DNA of 64,000 nucleotides from Sulfobacillus sp. (GTDB lineage: Bacteria; Bacillota; Sulfobacillia; Sulfobacillales; Sulfobacillaceae): positions 1 to 64,000 of the forward strand of contig DAHWKJ010000081.1 of NCBI GenBank assembly GCA_027343695.1, written 5' to 3'. The translations under genes and the position numbers were made by a program. The notes under the pieces are model-generated. The model was not told the origin of the DNA and did not search any database. It was given only the letters and a program-made list of their open reading frames with translations. Every line of letters starts with the position of its first letter. Position 1 is the stretch's first letter. This document shows, one piece after another, positions 1-9,165 of this stretch.

Positions 1-94
1 TCGAGGTAGCGGGACGTAACGCTTAAGGATCTTATGCACGCAATGGCGGAAAGCCTATGGAAAATCCTTTTGTACGCGTGAATGAAAAAGGGGA
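1..94. other. Window edge, no supported gene
   Basis: No gene can be supported here. A 27-codon open stretch on the plus strand ends at the TGA at 105-107, but it is preceded in frame by a TAA and has no ribosome binding site. A purine-rich AAAAAGGGGAG near 85-95 serves as the ribosome binding site for the next gene. Confidence 0.5.
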
Positions 95-103
95 GTGGTC
101 CGC

Positions 104-829
104 GTGACCGTCATGGTACTGGGTAGTTACCATTTTTACACGAATCAGAACCTGTTTCGGGTCCATGAGGACGTCGCGACGGCGGGTCGCCAGCGGGATG
201 TTGCCGAGATGGTTGACTGCTTGGCGGCCTATCAACCGACGCATGTGGCCGTGGAACTGCAGGTCTCGGACCAGGAGGTTGTCGACGCCCACTACCGGCA
301 ATTTCTCGATGGCCGATGGGACCTGCCCTCCAACGAGCGCTATCAGTTGGGATTTCGGGTGGCTCAGGCCATGAAGCTACCGCGGGTGCATGCGATCGAT
401 TTCAAGAATGAGTCCGATTCGCTCACAATCGGTGAAGTGATGGCATGTGCGAAGACCGCCATGCCTGAGCTCTACCGATCGATGATGGAGGCGGGCGAAG
501 AGCGGAATCAGGGCATGCAGCACCGGGTCAACCAGCAATCGATTCGCGAGATTTTGCGGTGGATGAATCAACCGGAAGAACTCATGGGCGTGTTGCCGTT
601 CTATCTCGCGATGACTCAGATCCGGGATACCAATGGGCGACGGGTGGGGCTGGAGTGGGTGGCTACCTGGCAAGCGCGAAATCTCACCATTTATGCCAAC
701 CTTCGCGAGCGCATGCAGCCCGATGACCGTTGGTTGGTCATTTATGGGGCCGATCATGTGGCCCCATTACTCCAGTTGCTGCAGGACAGTCGAGCGGTGG
801 ATCTCGTGCCTGTGTCCGACTTCCTATAA
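104..829 (+). CDS. DUF5694 family protein
   Basis: I assign this to the DUF5694 group (loosely TraB/GumN-like), whose function is unknown. The N-terminus has the family-type beginning VMVLGSYHF, then a stretch about clearing or defining a set of residues ending THVAVELQ near residue 50. The C-terminus ends in a Rossmann-like strand with YGADHVAPLL. No signal peptide or membrane segment is visible, so it is probably cytoplasmic. The open frame reaches back to a GTG at 95, but AAGGGGAG lies directly over that codon and is correctly spaced for the GTG at 104, which I prefer (241 residues). The next gene follows after about 40 bases and could be co-transcribed. Confidence 0.75.
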   Translation: MTVMVLGSYHFYTNQNLFRVHEDVATAGRQRDVAEMVDCLAAYQPTHVAVELQVSDQEVVDAHYRQFLDGRWDLPSNERYQLGFRVAQAMKLPRVHAIDFKNESDSLTIGEVMACAKTAMPELYRSMMEAGEERNQGMQHRVNQQSIREILRWMNQPEELMGVLPFYLAMTQIRDTNGRRVGLEWVATWQARNLTIYANLRERMQPDDRWLVIYGADHVAPLLQLLQDSRAVDLVPVSDFL

Positions 830-871
830 GGACGCAGGAGGAGGGGGGTGGATCACGGAGGGAGGCAATTC

Positions 872-1696
872 ATGGATGGGCTCGTCGAAAATCTGATTCC
901 GTCGGCGGTTCAGGCGGCATGGGGCCTGTCGGCGGATGACACGGCATCGCTGCTGAACGGCGGTGGTCATCGCATTGTTCGGGTAGGGGATGTCGTCTTT
1001 AAGCCGGTCGACGACATCGTGGAAGCAACCTGGTGCCAGGAATGTGTGTCGCAACTGGTCCGCGATCGGTTTCGGATTGCTGAGCCGGTCCGGAGCTTAC
1101 GCGGTCGTTGGGTCGAGTCAGGCTGGATGGCCTCACGCTGGATCGAAGGCGTCGCGGGACCGGACGGGCATTGGGGCCAACTACTGGAGACGTCGGCGCG
1201 GTTTCATCGGTCCCTGTCGAGGGTCGAGCCCCCGCCATTTCTGGGACAGCGGACACATCGGTGGGCCGTCGCGGATCGCGCGGCGTGGCGAGAGGTTCCA
1301 CTGAAATGGTTACCGACGACGATATCCCGGGCCCGGCTCCTATACGGGTTATGGGAACCTTTGGATCTTCCGGCCCAAGTCATTCATGGCGATCTGTCGG
1401 GTAATGTTTTGTTCGGGGTGGGCTTGATGCCAGCCGTGATCGACTTTTCTCCGTACTGGCGCCCTGCGGCCTTTGCCGAGGCGGTCATTTTGATGGATGG
1501 GATGCTCTGGTTTACCGAGGAGGACATTGTGCCCCTTATTCCCCGCACCCCAACGTTCTCGCAATTATTGGTCCGCGCCGCCTTGTTTCGGCTTGGAGCT
1601 CTGAACGAGCGGGCACGCACGGTCGATCCCGCTGGCTTGGATGAGCTATCGATATTCGATCAGGCCATCGGGTGGTTGACCGAGAACATCTGCTAG
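872..1696 (+). CDS. Phosphotransferase-fold protein (TIGR02569-like)
   Basis: This is an aminoglycoside phosphotransferase-fold protein resembling the actinobacterial TIGR02569 family, whose substrate is not known. The visible kinase features are an early VVFKPVDD strand that would carry the ATP-contacting lysine, the catalytic-loop motif VIHGDLSGNVLF near residue 178, and the metal-binding aspartate in AVIDFSPYWRP near residue 198. The length of 274 residues fits the family. An upstream GTG at 848 is open, but GGAGGGAGG sits six bases before the ATG at 872, so I use that start. Family resemblance alone does not show drug resistance, since many members act on other small molecules. Confidence 0.75.
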   Translation: MDGLVENLIPSAVQAAWGLSADDTASLLNGGGHRIVRVGDVVFKPVDDIVEATWCQECVSQLVRDRFRIAEPVRSLRGRWVESGWMASRWIEGVAGPDGHWGQLLETSARFHRSLSRVEPPPFLGQRTHRWAVADRAAWREVPLKWLPTTISRARLLYGLWEPLDLPAQVIHGDLSGNVLFGVGLMPAVIDFSPYWRPAAFAEAVILMDGMLWFTEEDIVPLIPRTPTFSQLLVRAALFRLGALNERARTVDPAGLDELSIFDQAIGWLTENIC

Positions 1697-1739
1697 GGCA
1701 CGGCACGTGCCTCGCATCGGGCTACTCCAGCTCTAGCAT

Positions 1740-2000
1740 CTAGTACACCCGGTGCACCACGGTGCTCGCCGGCGCATTCGTATGAGTCACGCCATAGGTA
1801 TCGGCTAATGATAGACCATGGAGGTTGACCAGCAAATCGACGTCCGAATGGGCATCGGCGGTTCCCCGGGCCAAGGACCCTTCGAGGTAAACTGGGCGGA
1901 CGCCGGCCTGCTGGATGAGATGCGAGACGACGTGCGTCACTACATCCCATTGGGGTTGCAAGGCCTTATCGTGGATGCCTGGAATACCCATGATGTCCAA
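1740..2000 (-). CDS. Short nucleotidyltransferase-like ORF (possibly truncated)
   Basis: The 86-residue product carries the MNT-type nucleotidyltransferase signature: GSLARG, then SDVDLLVN around residues 41-60, the G-S...D-x-D metal and nucleotide site. Related proteins with this signature are usually far longer, and here the frame ends soon after the catalytic strand with no substrate-binding half. The start is TTG at 2000 behind AGAGGTGA; ATG at 1991 is an alternative. It is antisense-convergent with the phosphotransferase-fold gene, leaving about 40 bases between stops. It may be a minimal MNT protein of a two-component system whose partner is missing, or a 3'-truncated gene. Confidence 0.5.
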   Translation of the reverse strand: MDIMGIPGIHDKALQPQWDVVTHVVSHLIQQAGVRPVYLEGSLARGTADAHSDVDLLVNLHGLSLADTYGVTHTNAPASTVVHRVY

Positions 2001-2273
2001 TGTGTCGTCACCTCTTCATACGCCTTTGTTCAAGTGAGCGTCTCTGGGATGTTTAATGACGCGAATTACCTAGATCCGGGGGAGAGAGCGCCGCAATCAT
2101 CCCTATGTTTTTGAGGAGAAGAGTCTCGTTTTGATCACTCAATGATATCATGAGGAAAAAGTTTTAAGAGACCTATCTGCAACACCGGCGTGGCCCCCAT
2201 AAGGCGAGGAGCTTTCCCCATCGAGACGGGTGGGAGGGTCGGCGCAGAGATCCGTGACAGGGAGGCGCATCGC

Positions 2274-2975
2274 GTGATTATCGCTTCGAAGGACGTCGAC
2301 TTGGCAAACCGATTATTAGGGCGCCTCCGTCCCTTTGAGACGTACTGCGCCGGGTCTGTGGTGCCGTCGGGATATGAGTCTTATTGCCGGATTTTGCATC
2401 CGGCCCGGAGCGACTGCGGGAAGGTGGTCACGTGGGATACCATTGCCGCGTGGGCTGGGCGGGTTTATCACCCCGCGATGCAATTTGAGGCGATTGCAAC
2501 ACCACTCCCACACTTCGGATCCCCTCCGGTGCCGTGGGACGGTCAGATGCCGTGGAACCTGCCCATCGACCACGTGACGACATTGGCCAACCTTCTTAAG
2601 CCCTTTACGCAGCATCCCGATCAGATGTGGTATTTAGTATGGGAAGGATATGGAGAACACGGCCGGGTACTGGCCGAAAGGCAGCAGCGCAGGTATGTCG
2701 TGTATCGGGGTGAGCTTGGCGATCTCAAGCACTTTTACGAGTGGCCACGGCCGCACCCCGCCGACTATTGGTTTCCGCAGGATCAGGCCTGGTGCGTGGC
2801 CAGCGATGTAGACCTTTACTGGACCTACGTGGGCGGCACCCAGCGTTGCATCGAGGCAATTCTAAGTTGTGCGGACCTGGAAGCCGTGTCGGCGGACCTG
2901 GCCCACGGACTCACCGTCGATTCAGACCTCGTCAATCGGATTTCGCCCGAGGACAAGTCTCATTGGAATTGCTAG
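2274..2975 (+). CDS. Conserved hypothetical protein, actinobacterial type
   Basis: Function unknown. The sequence resembles a family of uncharacterised proteins seen in actinomycetes, rich in tryptophan and proline. Recognisable stretches are WAGRVYHPAMQFE near residue 57, LVWEGYG, and near the C-terminus WFPQDQAWCVASDVDLYWTYVGG. No catalytic signature or membrane segment is visible. The open frame extends to a GTG at 2190, but GGGAGG at 2259-2264 is well spaced for the GTG at 2274, giving 233 residues; this start is preferred. It has no obvious operon partner: more than 200 non-coding bases follow before the tag gene. Confidence 0.6.
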   Translation: MIIASKDVDLANRLLGRLRPFETYCAGSVVPSGYESYCRILHPARSDCGKVVTWDTIAAWAGRVYHPAMQFEAIATPLPHFGSPPVPWDGQMPWNLPIDHVTTLANLLKPFTQHPDQMWYLVWEGYGEHGRVLAERQQRRYVVYRGELGDLKHFYEWPRPHPADYWFPQDQAWCVASDVDLYWTYVGGTQRCIEAILSCADLEAVSADLAHGLTVDSDLVNRISPEDKSHWNC

Positions 2976-3207
2976 ACACTGCCGAGTCAACCGTACTTCT
3001 GTACTTGCGTGGTGGGCAGTACGCCCCAAGGTGCTTGCTATTCTTGGGAGGAAATTCCTACTACGGATTTGGGCTCGTTACAGAGAAGTGAACCCGGCCA
3101 AATATCCGGATACCGGTCGGACATCGTGAGTCATGTGACTAGCCTCTTCTATTTATGAAACAGTTGTTTTATTATAAGCACGTGTATTGCAGTGAGGGGG
3201 GATTACT

Positions 3208-3774
3208 GTGGAATTAGACTGCGCGTGGTCCACTAGGGATCAGGAGTATCTGAGGTACCACGACGAGGAGTGGGGAGTTCCGGTCTGGGGAGACGCCCGA
3301 TTGTTCGAGATGTTGGTATTGGAGGGAGCACAAGCCGGATTGAGTTGGATCACGGTTCTTCGGCGGCGTTTGTCGTATCGCCAAGCCTTTTCTGGATTTG
3401 ATATAGGTGTGGTTGCGCAAATGGATCCGGCGGTTCTTTTAGCCTCGCCCGGTGTGATTAAGAACCGGCAAAAGATCCTTAGTACCATTCAAAACGCGCG
3501 AGTGGCCTTGAGGATTCAAGACGAGTGGGGATCGCTAGCCGGGTACCTTTGGAGCTTTACGCAGCATGAGCCCCTCATCAATCATTGGCGCGAGGCTTCA
3601 GAGGTCCCAAGCCAAAGTCGGGAGTCTCAATCGATGAGTCATGGGCTCAAAGCTTATGGCATGTCTTTCGTCGGCCCGACGATTTGTTACGCCTTTATGC
3701 AGGCGGTAGGGATGGTCAATGATCACTTGATGGGTTGTCCACGGTATCAAGCATTAGGCGGTTGCCGAATTTAG
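3208..3774 (+). CDS. tag: DNA-3-methyladenine glycosylase I
   Basis: This is a base-excision repair enzyme that removes 3-methyladenine from alkylated DNA. It shows the Tag family pattern throughout: CAWSTRDQEYLRYHDEEWG at the N-terminus, LEGAQAGLSW near residue 32, and NDHLMGCPRY at the C-terminus. The structural zinc ligands of E. coli Tag can be matched: Cys5, the histidine in RYHDEEWG, and the C-terminal His and Cys of DHLMGC. At 188 residues it is full length. It starts with GTG behind GAGGGGG. It appears to be monocistronic, preceded by a 230-base gap that contains an AT-rich stretch around 3150-3180 suitable for a promoter. Confidence 0.93.
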   Translation: MELDCAWSTRDQEYLRYHDEEWGVPVWGDARLFEMLVLEGAQAGLSWITVLRRRLSYRQAFSGFDIGVVAQMDPAVLLASPGVIKNRQKILSTIQNARVALRIQDEWGSLAGYLWSFTQHEPLINHWREASEVPSQSRESQSMSHGLKAYGMSFVGPTICYAFMQAVGMVNDHLMGCPRYQALGGCRI

Positions 3775-3838
3775 ATGACCGTGGTCTTCATACGGTGATA
3801 CCATATCGTAGTGGCGCGTGATGGAATGGAGGATTCGG

Positions 3839-4900
3839 GTGAGGGTCTTGGAGGTGATTACCGGAGGTGAGCCCGGTGGTGCTCAGCGACATGTTGCAGA
3901 ATTAAGTCGATATCTGAAAGCGAAGGATCACGAGGTGATGGTCGTGCATGGAGGGGGATCATGGCTGACTAAGATCCTCGGCCCAGAGATTGCCACACGG
4001 TATGTCGCGTCCTTGGTTCGCGCGGTGAAACCGACGAAAGATATTGCCGCGCTGCATCGTTTACAGAGGGTGATGACCGAGTATCATCCTCATGTGGTGC
4101 ATCTACATAGTTCCAAGGCGGGGATTTTGGGACGTTGGGCGGCGTGGCGCAATGGGATCCCGTCCGTCTATACCGCCCACGGTTATGTGTTTGAGGACCC
4201 TACTCTATCAAATGTGATGCGCGGTATCTATCGACGGTTAGAGAGCTTTGCGGCCGCCCATAGTGCGGCCACGATTGTGGTATCACGCCGTGACTTCACC
4301 TTCGCGGCTGCTCATACCAAGAATCATCAGGCTCATTATATTAGCAATGGCGTTGCGCCAGTTGGGAGTGGTGTGCGTCGGATCCATGTGCCCCCAGTCG
4401 TGGGGTTTATGGGACGATTTTCTCGTGAAAAGGGTTTAGATTGGATCGTGCCGGCTGCCTCGCAGCACCCGGAATATGTCTGGCGCTTTGCCGGGGATGG
4501 GACCTTGCGATCAGGATTGGTGGATGCGACCCGAACCCATTCACACCTGCAGTGGGACGGCTGGGTGGACGACTTGGACGCCTGGTTCGCCGAGGTAGAT
4601 GTGCTCATCCAGCCATCGTGGAAAGAAGGAGCACCGTATACCTTGCTTGATGGCTTAGTGCGGGGAGTGCCAGCGGTCGGAAGCCGGGTCGGGGGAATTC
4701 CGGAAATCTTAGAGCCTATCGATCCCGCTCTTGTCATTAGGCCCGGACAGCCGGATCAACTGGTGACGGCCATTCAGCATGCTTTGGACCACCGGGATCG
4801 ATTGGAAGCGCCCATTCGCCGGCATATTGAACAACATTTTAATCGCGATACCCAACTTCAAAAAGTTGCCAATTTATTGGAAGAGGTGGCTCGCCCATGA
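3839..4900 (+). CDS. GT4 family glycosyltransferase
   Basis: This is a retaining GT-B glycosyltransferase that would transfer a sugar from a nucleotide donor during synthesis of an extracellular or envelope glycan; the acceptor cannot be told. The N-terminal domain begins with the glycine-rich GGEPGGAQRHV acceptor-side loop. The second domain begins at GRFSREKGL near residue 190 and contains the donor-binding region EGAPYTLLDGLVRGVP and VGGIPEIL. The open frame reaches a GTG at 3818, but GGAGG at 3828-3832 is six bases before the GTG at 3839, giving 353 residues. The stop overlaps the next gene by ATGA, so the two are translationally coupled. Confidence 0.85.
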   Translation: MRVLEVITGGEPGGAQRHVAELSRYLKAKDHEVMVVHGGGSWLTKILGPEIATRYVASLVRAVKPTKDIAALHRLQRVMTEYHPHVVHLHSSKAGILGRWAAWRNGIPSVYTAHGYVFEDPTLSNVMRGIYRRLESFAAAHSAATIVVSRRDFTFAAAHTKNHQAHYISNGVAPVGSGVRRIHVPPVVGFMGRFSREKGLDWIVPAASQHPEYVWRFAGDGTLRSGLVDATRTHSHLQWDGWVDDLDAWFAEVDVLIQPSWKEGAPYTLLDGLVRGVPAVGSRVGGIPEILEPIDPALVIRPGQPDQLVTAIQHALDHRDRLEAPIRRHIEQHFNRDTQLQKVANLLEEVARP

Positions 4901-5949
4901 TCATGGTGGTAACCGGTATTCCTCTAAACGGGCCTCTGCAAGGAGACCGTCTCCGCTTGCAGGGAATTGTTGTGGGAGCCGAGCGCGTTGAGGAGACCCT
5001 GGTGAGGGTCGTCGGGGCCCTTCGACCGAAGCGTCAGCCTTGGTCGCGATCGCTTGCCCAAGTATTTATCGGGCAGTCGCCCTATCTGACCTGGCATCGC
5101 CACCAATGGACAGCGGGAAATATCGATCAAGTTCCTGATATTCTCTGTGCGTTTCAACTTCGGATGGCACCCGTCGCCCTCTCTTTGCCAGCGTCCTACC
5201 GGATTCTAGATCTGACCGATAGCATGGGTCTTTATCGACATAGTCTGGCTGCCGCGCCCGAGACTTGGCGTAAACGGTTGTGGCTTAGAGGCATCGAGAA
5301 GGATGAGGTACAATGGGGAAACCAGTTTGATGAAGTGTGGGTGAGCTCATCTCGCGACCAAAGATGGCTAGCGGAGAGGGGACTAAAGACCCTTGTGATC
5401 GAGAATACAGTGTTACAGCGCACACTCTTGGAACCGGGTGATCCTCGCCATCTTCTCTTTGTAGGCAATCTCGAGTATCTGCCTAATCGGGTGGGGCTTC
5501 AACAGTTCCTCAACACCGTATGGCCGCAGTTGGAACGGGCCGGCTATCGACTCACCGTGCTGGGGAAAGGATCAGAAACTCTTCATGTGCCGGGGGTCCA
5601 TAGCTATGGCTACGTGCCCGACTTACTTGCACATTACCAAAACGCCGGTGTTGTCATCAGTCCGGTGCCAATGGGAGCCGGCAGTCAGAACAAAATTTTG
5701 GAGGCCATGGGCTGGGGTCGGCCGATCGTTGCACATCGAGCGGCGATGGCGGGGCTTAGTGTTCCGCAGCAAGACATGGTGATCCCTGTCACCGAACCGC
5801 ACGAGTGGTTGTCCGCACTTCGCATGCTGGAAAACCCCGAAGAGTATCGTGAGCGTGCCAAGAAAGGATTAGAGGCAGTGAGCCTACTAGGAGACCCGGT
5901 GGCCACGCGCTTAAAGGTACTGTGTAACTCCAAGGCTAATGGACGTTAG
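4897..5949 (+). CDS. Glycosyltransferase, GT4-like
   Basis: This second GT-B type glycosyltransferase (350 residues) is coupled to the preceding one through an ATGA overlap. The donor-binding half is clear: VGNLEYLPNRVG near residue 190, then SPVPMGAGSQNKILEAMGWG and PIVAHRAAM towards the C-terminus, as in sugar transferases that replace the usual EX7E by a Q-N-K-I-L-E motif. The N-terminal half is less conserved. No membrane segment is seen, so it should act on the cytoplasmic face. The last 14 bases overlap the convergent thrB gene. The pair probably adds consecutive sugars to one polysaccharide or glycolipid, which is inference from coupling only. Confidence 0.8.
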   Translation: MIMVVTGIPLNGPLQGDRLRLQGIVVGAERVEETLVRVVGALRPKRQPWSRSLAQVFIGQSPYLTWHRHQWTAGNIDQVPDILCAFQLRMAPVALSLPASYRILDLTDSMGLYRHSLAAAPETWRKRLWLRGIEKDEVQWGNQFDEVWVSSSRDQRWLAERGLKTLVIENTVLQRTLLEPGDPRHLLFVGNLEYLPNRVGLQQFLNTVWPQLERAGYRLTVLGKGSETLHVPGVHSYGYVPDLLAHYQNAGVVISPVPMGAGSQNKILEAMGWGRPIVAHRAAMAGLSVPQQDMVIPVTEPHEWLSALRMLENPEEYRERAKKGLEAVSLLGDPVATRLKVLCNSKANGR

Positions 5950-6835
5950 GTATTTCGGTCGCGTAAGCAGGATCCGGATCCGGGGTCGTCACAATGACTT
6001 CCATCTCGTTGGTAAGCGCCCATCGCTTGACGATTGCAGGAGACTGCTCGTGGGATGCCAATGCCATCACTGCTGGTCCGGATCCCGACAGCACGGCCGC
6101 ATAAGCTCCAGCCGCTAATGCTTGGTCGAACAGGAGCTGCATGTGGGGGTTAAGGCCCTGGCGGTACGACTGATGCAAACGATCAGCGCTGGCATCGCCT
6201 AGCACGCTCCAATCCTTCTGCGTCACGGCGTGCAACCATAACGCCATTCGTTGCGCGTTAAAGATGGCGTCTTGTCGTGACACCTGGTTAGGTAGAATTT
6301 TTCGGGCATCCCGGGTCGAGACTGGATACGAGGGCACAGCAACAACGACCGCGAGGTTTGGCGGAGGATAATGGCGAATGTGAACCTCAGAATTGGTGTC
6401 GGACCATGCCAGTATAAAGCCTCCGTAGAGAGCCGCTGCTGCGTTGTCCGCGTGTCCTTCGAGTCGACTAGCCCATTGTAATAAGTCATACCGAGATAGA
6501 GGCTCAGCTAGCAAACTGTTAGCCAGTAAGAGGCCGGCAACAATGGCCGCAGCACTGGAGCCGAGGCCTTTGCCGAGAGGAATTTGACTCGTAATAGTGA
6601 TTTGTCCGGTCGGCATGGGCTCCCCGGTGACCGTGCGATAGAGAAGCTCGGCGGTTTGCCAAATCAGGTTGTCTGGTTCCCGAGATAGAATCTCTTGGCC
6701 GTGGCCAAAAATCTTTATTGACCATAGGGGTCCGGGGTCAAAAGTCACTTCTAAGAATAGCGATAACGCCATCCCCAGCGTGTCCAGTCCCGAACCGAGG
6801 TTAGCAGTTGTTGCCGGTACCTTGATGTATAGCAC
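5936..6835 (-). CDS. thrB: Homoserine kinase
   Basis: A GHMP-family kinase that phosphorylates L-homoserine with ATP to O-phosphohomoserine, the substrate of threonine synthase. The first motif KVPATTANLGSGLDTLG sits at the N-terminus, the ATP-binding loop PLGKGLGSSAAAIVAG lies near residue 87, and motif 3 VLSGSGPAVMA is near residue 250. It has 299 residues, a normal length. The start is GTG, five bases after the thrC stop, so it is almost certainly read from the thrC transcript. Its 3' end overlaps the convergent glycosyltransferase gene by 14 bases. Confidence 0.93.
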   Translation of the reverse strand: MLYIKVPATTANLGSGLDTLGMALSLFLEVTFDPGPLWSIKIFGHGQEILSREPDNLIWQTAELLYRTVTGEPMPTGQITITSQIPLGKGLGSSAAAIVAGLLLANSLLAEPLSRYDLLQWASRLEGHADNAAAALYGGFILAWSDTNSEVHIRHYPPPNLAVVVAVPSYPVSTRDARKILPNQVSRQDAIFNAQRMALWLHAVTQKDWSVLGDASADRLHQSYRQGLNPHMQLLFDQALAAGAYAAVLSGSGPAVMALASHEQSPAIVKRWALTNEMEVIVTTPDPDPAYATEIPNVH

Positions 6836-6840
6836 TGTGT

Positions 6841-7917
6841 CTAACCCGCCATTTCCTCAAGCAGGGTGGTAATGGTGCTCAAGATCCCATCGGCAGGACT
6901 CAGCGTCGACGCGATGCTGGCCCACTGTAGTGGTGTGTCAGTGTCTTTTAGGCCAGCCCCGGTCAAGATCACCACAATGTCTCCACTGGGAAGGGTCTGG
7001 AGGCTTTGGCGTTGCAATAGCCCGGCATAGGCGGCGGCCGAGGCGGGCTCTACAAAGATTCCGCCGTGGGCGAGTTCTTTTTGCGCCGCGAGGATCGCCG
7101 TATCGTCTACCGATAAAAATTGTCCGTGGCTCTCTTTGACCGCGGTTTTAGCACTATCGGCACTGGCCGGGCGACCGATCCGAATGGCCGAAGCGATGGT
7201 GGCCACGTGGTCCAGCGGACGGTTCTGGACTAGGGGGTCGGATCCCTTGGCTTGGACCCCGAGGAATTCGGGGGCTCGTCCCGCATAGCGATGGAATCCT
7301 TGAAAGTATGCGGAAATATTTCCGGCATTGCCTACGGGGAGAACTAGCATCATGGGCACCGTACCCAATGCATCCACGATTTCGTAGGCCGCCGTTTCCT
7401 GACCCCGGATTCGCCATGGGTTGACCGAATTGACCAGTGCTATCCAGGATTCGTTGGCGGCTACAGTACGCACCCCGGATAGGGCCTGGTCAAAGTTTCC
7501 CCGTACGACTATTAACCGGGCACCGTGGGCAGCTGCTTGAACCATCTTAGGCGGGGCCACCTGACCTTCTGGCATCACCACGAAAGCAGGGAGTCCGGCA
7601 CGGCCTGCATAGGCCGCAGCTGAGGCCGCCGTGTTTCCGGTTGAGGCACAGATGACTGCTCTAGCCATGGAGTGGCGAGCGATCGAAACGGCTACGGTCA
7701 TGCCCCGATCCTTGAAGGATCCGGTTGGGTTGCTTCCTTCGAGTTTTAGCCAAACTCGCGTTGCCCCCCAAGTTTGCCAATGAACCAACGGGGTGTTGCC
7801 TTCCCCGATGGAATATGCGGTTAAATCCGAAGGAACATCCAACCAACGGCGGTAGCGTTCAATAAGTATGGGCAAAGGGTTCCACTCCTTCGGGGAAGAT
7901 GGGTAAAGTGGAACCAT
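6841..7917 (-). CDS. thrC: Threonine synthase
   Basis: PLP enzyme converting O-phosphohomoserine to threonine, the last step of the pathway. GEGNTPLVHW near residue 39 and LEGSNPTGSFKDRGM near residue 58 are the family hallmarks, with the PLP lysine in SFKDRG. CASTGNTAASAAAYAGRAG and LPVGNAGN bind the cofactor phosphate. The first ATG, at 7917, has no good ribosome binding site, whereas a TTG at 7875 follows AAGGAG by about nine bases and gives a usual N-terminus (MPILIERYRRWL), so the protein may be 14 residues shorter. It is followed after five bases by thrB, making a thrC-thrB operon. Confidence 0.93.
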   Translation of the reverse strand: MVPLYPSSPKEWNPLPILIERYRRWLDVPSDLTAYSIGEGNTPLVHWQTWGATRVWLKLEGSNPTGSFKDRGMTVAVSIARHSMARAVICASTGNTAASAAAYAGRAGLPAFVVMPEGQVAPPKMVQAAAHGARLIVVRGNFDQALSGVRTVAANESWIALVNSVNPWRIRGQETAAYEIVDALGTVPMMLVLPVGNAGNISAYFQGFHRYAGRAPEFLGVQAKGSDPLVQNRPLDHVATIASAIRIGRPASADSAKTAVKESHGQFLSVDDTAILAAQKELAHGGIFVEPASAAAYAGLLQRQSLQTLPSGDIVVILTGAGLKDTDTPLQWASIASTLSPADGILSTITTLLEEMAG

Positions 7918-7965
7918 GGTAGCACACCCCGAAGTGCCTACACAACACTCGCATGACGCGGCGTC

Positions 7966-8715
7966 CTAAGATTGAGTCAATAGGAGGCTAAGGTCCGTGA
8001 TCTCGCGGCGGCGTCCAACATAAAATGGTCCAAAGTCTGCGAAGCGGGCACTGGCTTCATCGAACCGCATTTCATAAATCAACTTTTTAAATACAAGGGG
8101 ATCGTCGGCATAAAGGGTAACACCCCACTCCCAGTCGTCTAAGCCTTGGGAGCCCGTAATGATTTGAGTGACCGTGTCATGGTATTTGTGCCCGATGATG
8201 CCGTGGTCCTTCATAAGGTTACGGCGCTGATCTCGAGTTTGGGTATACCAGTTGTCGTTACCTTGGCGCCGTTTATTCATGGGATAAAAGCACAGGTAGT
8301 GAGTTTTGGGTAAGCTTGGGTAGAGGCGACGTCGTAAAAACGCATTAGAGTCAGGATTGGCATCCCCTTGCGCCAGGTACTTGCTTAATTCGACCACGGA
8401 ATAATAAGAATAGGAGCGCTTAAACAAATCGTCAATCCCCAGTCGATTGAATTGCCACTCAATATCCAGCAATTGGTCCGTGGACTCTCGGAAATTCAGA
8501 AACATGAGGTCCCCTTTATGGCCAATGAGTTGATACATGCCGAAACTGCCGGACTGCTCCTGATTAGACTGGTCCCATCCGGCCACCACGGAGGCAATAG
8601 CGGCTAGGGTTCGCTGCTGTTCTGCGGTGGATCGTTTGGTCCATTGGGCCCAATCGATGGTTCGGATATCATGCAAGGCATACCAACCTTCAATAGTTTC
8701 AATCGGCTCACTCAT
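7966..8715 (-). CDS. hemQ: Coproheme decarboxylase (HemQ/ChdC)
   Basis: Member of the chlorite dismutase superfamily which, in Gram-positive bacteria, decarboxylates coproheme to haem b in the last step of the coproporphyrin-dependent pathway. The family blocks are visible: GWYALHDIR at the N-terminus, YPMNKRRQGNDNWY near residue 150, and HGIIGHKYHDTV near residue 175, which holds the haem-proximal histidine. It ends GPFYVGRRRE...LSLLL as usual, 249 residues. A GGGGGG run precedes the ATG. No other haem genes are in the window. The presence of this enzyme supports a Firmicute or actinobacterial source. Confidence 0.93.
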   Translation of the reverse strand: MSEPIETIEGWYALHDIRTIDWAQWTKRSTAEQQRTLAAIASVVAGWDQSNQEQSGSFGMYQLIGHKGDLMFLNFRESTDQLLDIEWQFNRLGIDDLFKRSYSYYSVVELSKYLAQGDANPDSNAFLRRRLYPSLPKTHYLCFYPMNKRRQGNDNWYTQTRDQRRNLMKDHGIIGHKYHDTVTQIITGSQGLDDWEWGVTLYADDPLVFKKLIYEMRFDEASARFADFGPFYVGRRREITDLSLLLTQS

Positions 8716-9165
8716 AAGATCAAGCCCCCCGTTCGGTTATCCCAGCAGTATAGCATATTGATTTGGGAGCTGTTCCCAACCAGGGCCCCCTTTGTTATGC
8801 CAAACGAAGAGGCTACAAGGCACGACAAGAATGGTTCGAGATTCGTCGGAAATGGACCCGTCGAATTCCCTCACGGATTAACCGCGACAAGAGTTCCAGA
8901 CGTTTGCCACTGGATCGAAATGGAGGGCGAGGTACCCCCGGGGAAAGGAGCGTTTAACTAGACATGAGGGCGGCTGGCAGGGAAATGAAAAGACGATGGA
9001 ACCAAGAAAACAGACTTCCCGAATGATTTTGTTACACCAGTTTCTCCGAGATAGCGGACGATACCATGTGATCGATCCGACTTACCTGCGATAAAAAATC
9101 GGACCGGGATTCGGGATCGCACAACGAAGCCGCGCCCCTGCATACGCACCATTCGGGGGCTCCGA
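8716..9165. other. 450-base gap without recognisable gene
   Basis: Several short open frames exist on both strands, none longer than about 105 codons, none with a convincing ribosome binding site and none resembling a protein I recognise. The region directly precedes a phosphotransferase stub, so it may be decayed sequence left by an old insertion or deletion. The first 40 bases should contain the hemQ promoter on the minus strand. Confidence 0.5.

Noticed and set aside
27-107. A 27-codon open stretch upstream of the DUF5694 gene with protein-like composition
   Set aside because: An in-frame TAA precedes it, it has no ribosome binding site, and its second half is covered by the real gene's leader.
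8644-8961. A 105-codon plus-strand ORF starting in the hemQ complement and running into the gap
   Set aside because: No ribosome binding site, no recognisable domain, and its first part is antisense to hemQ.
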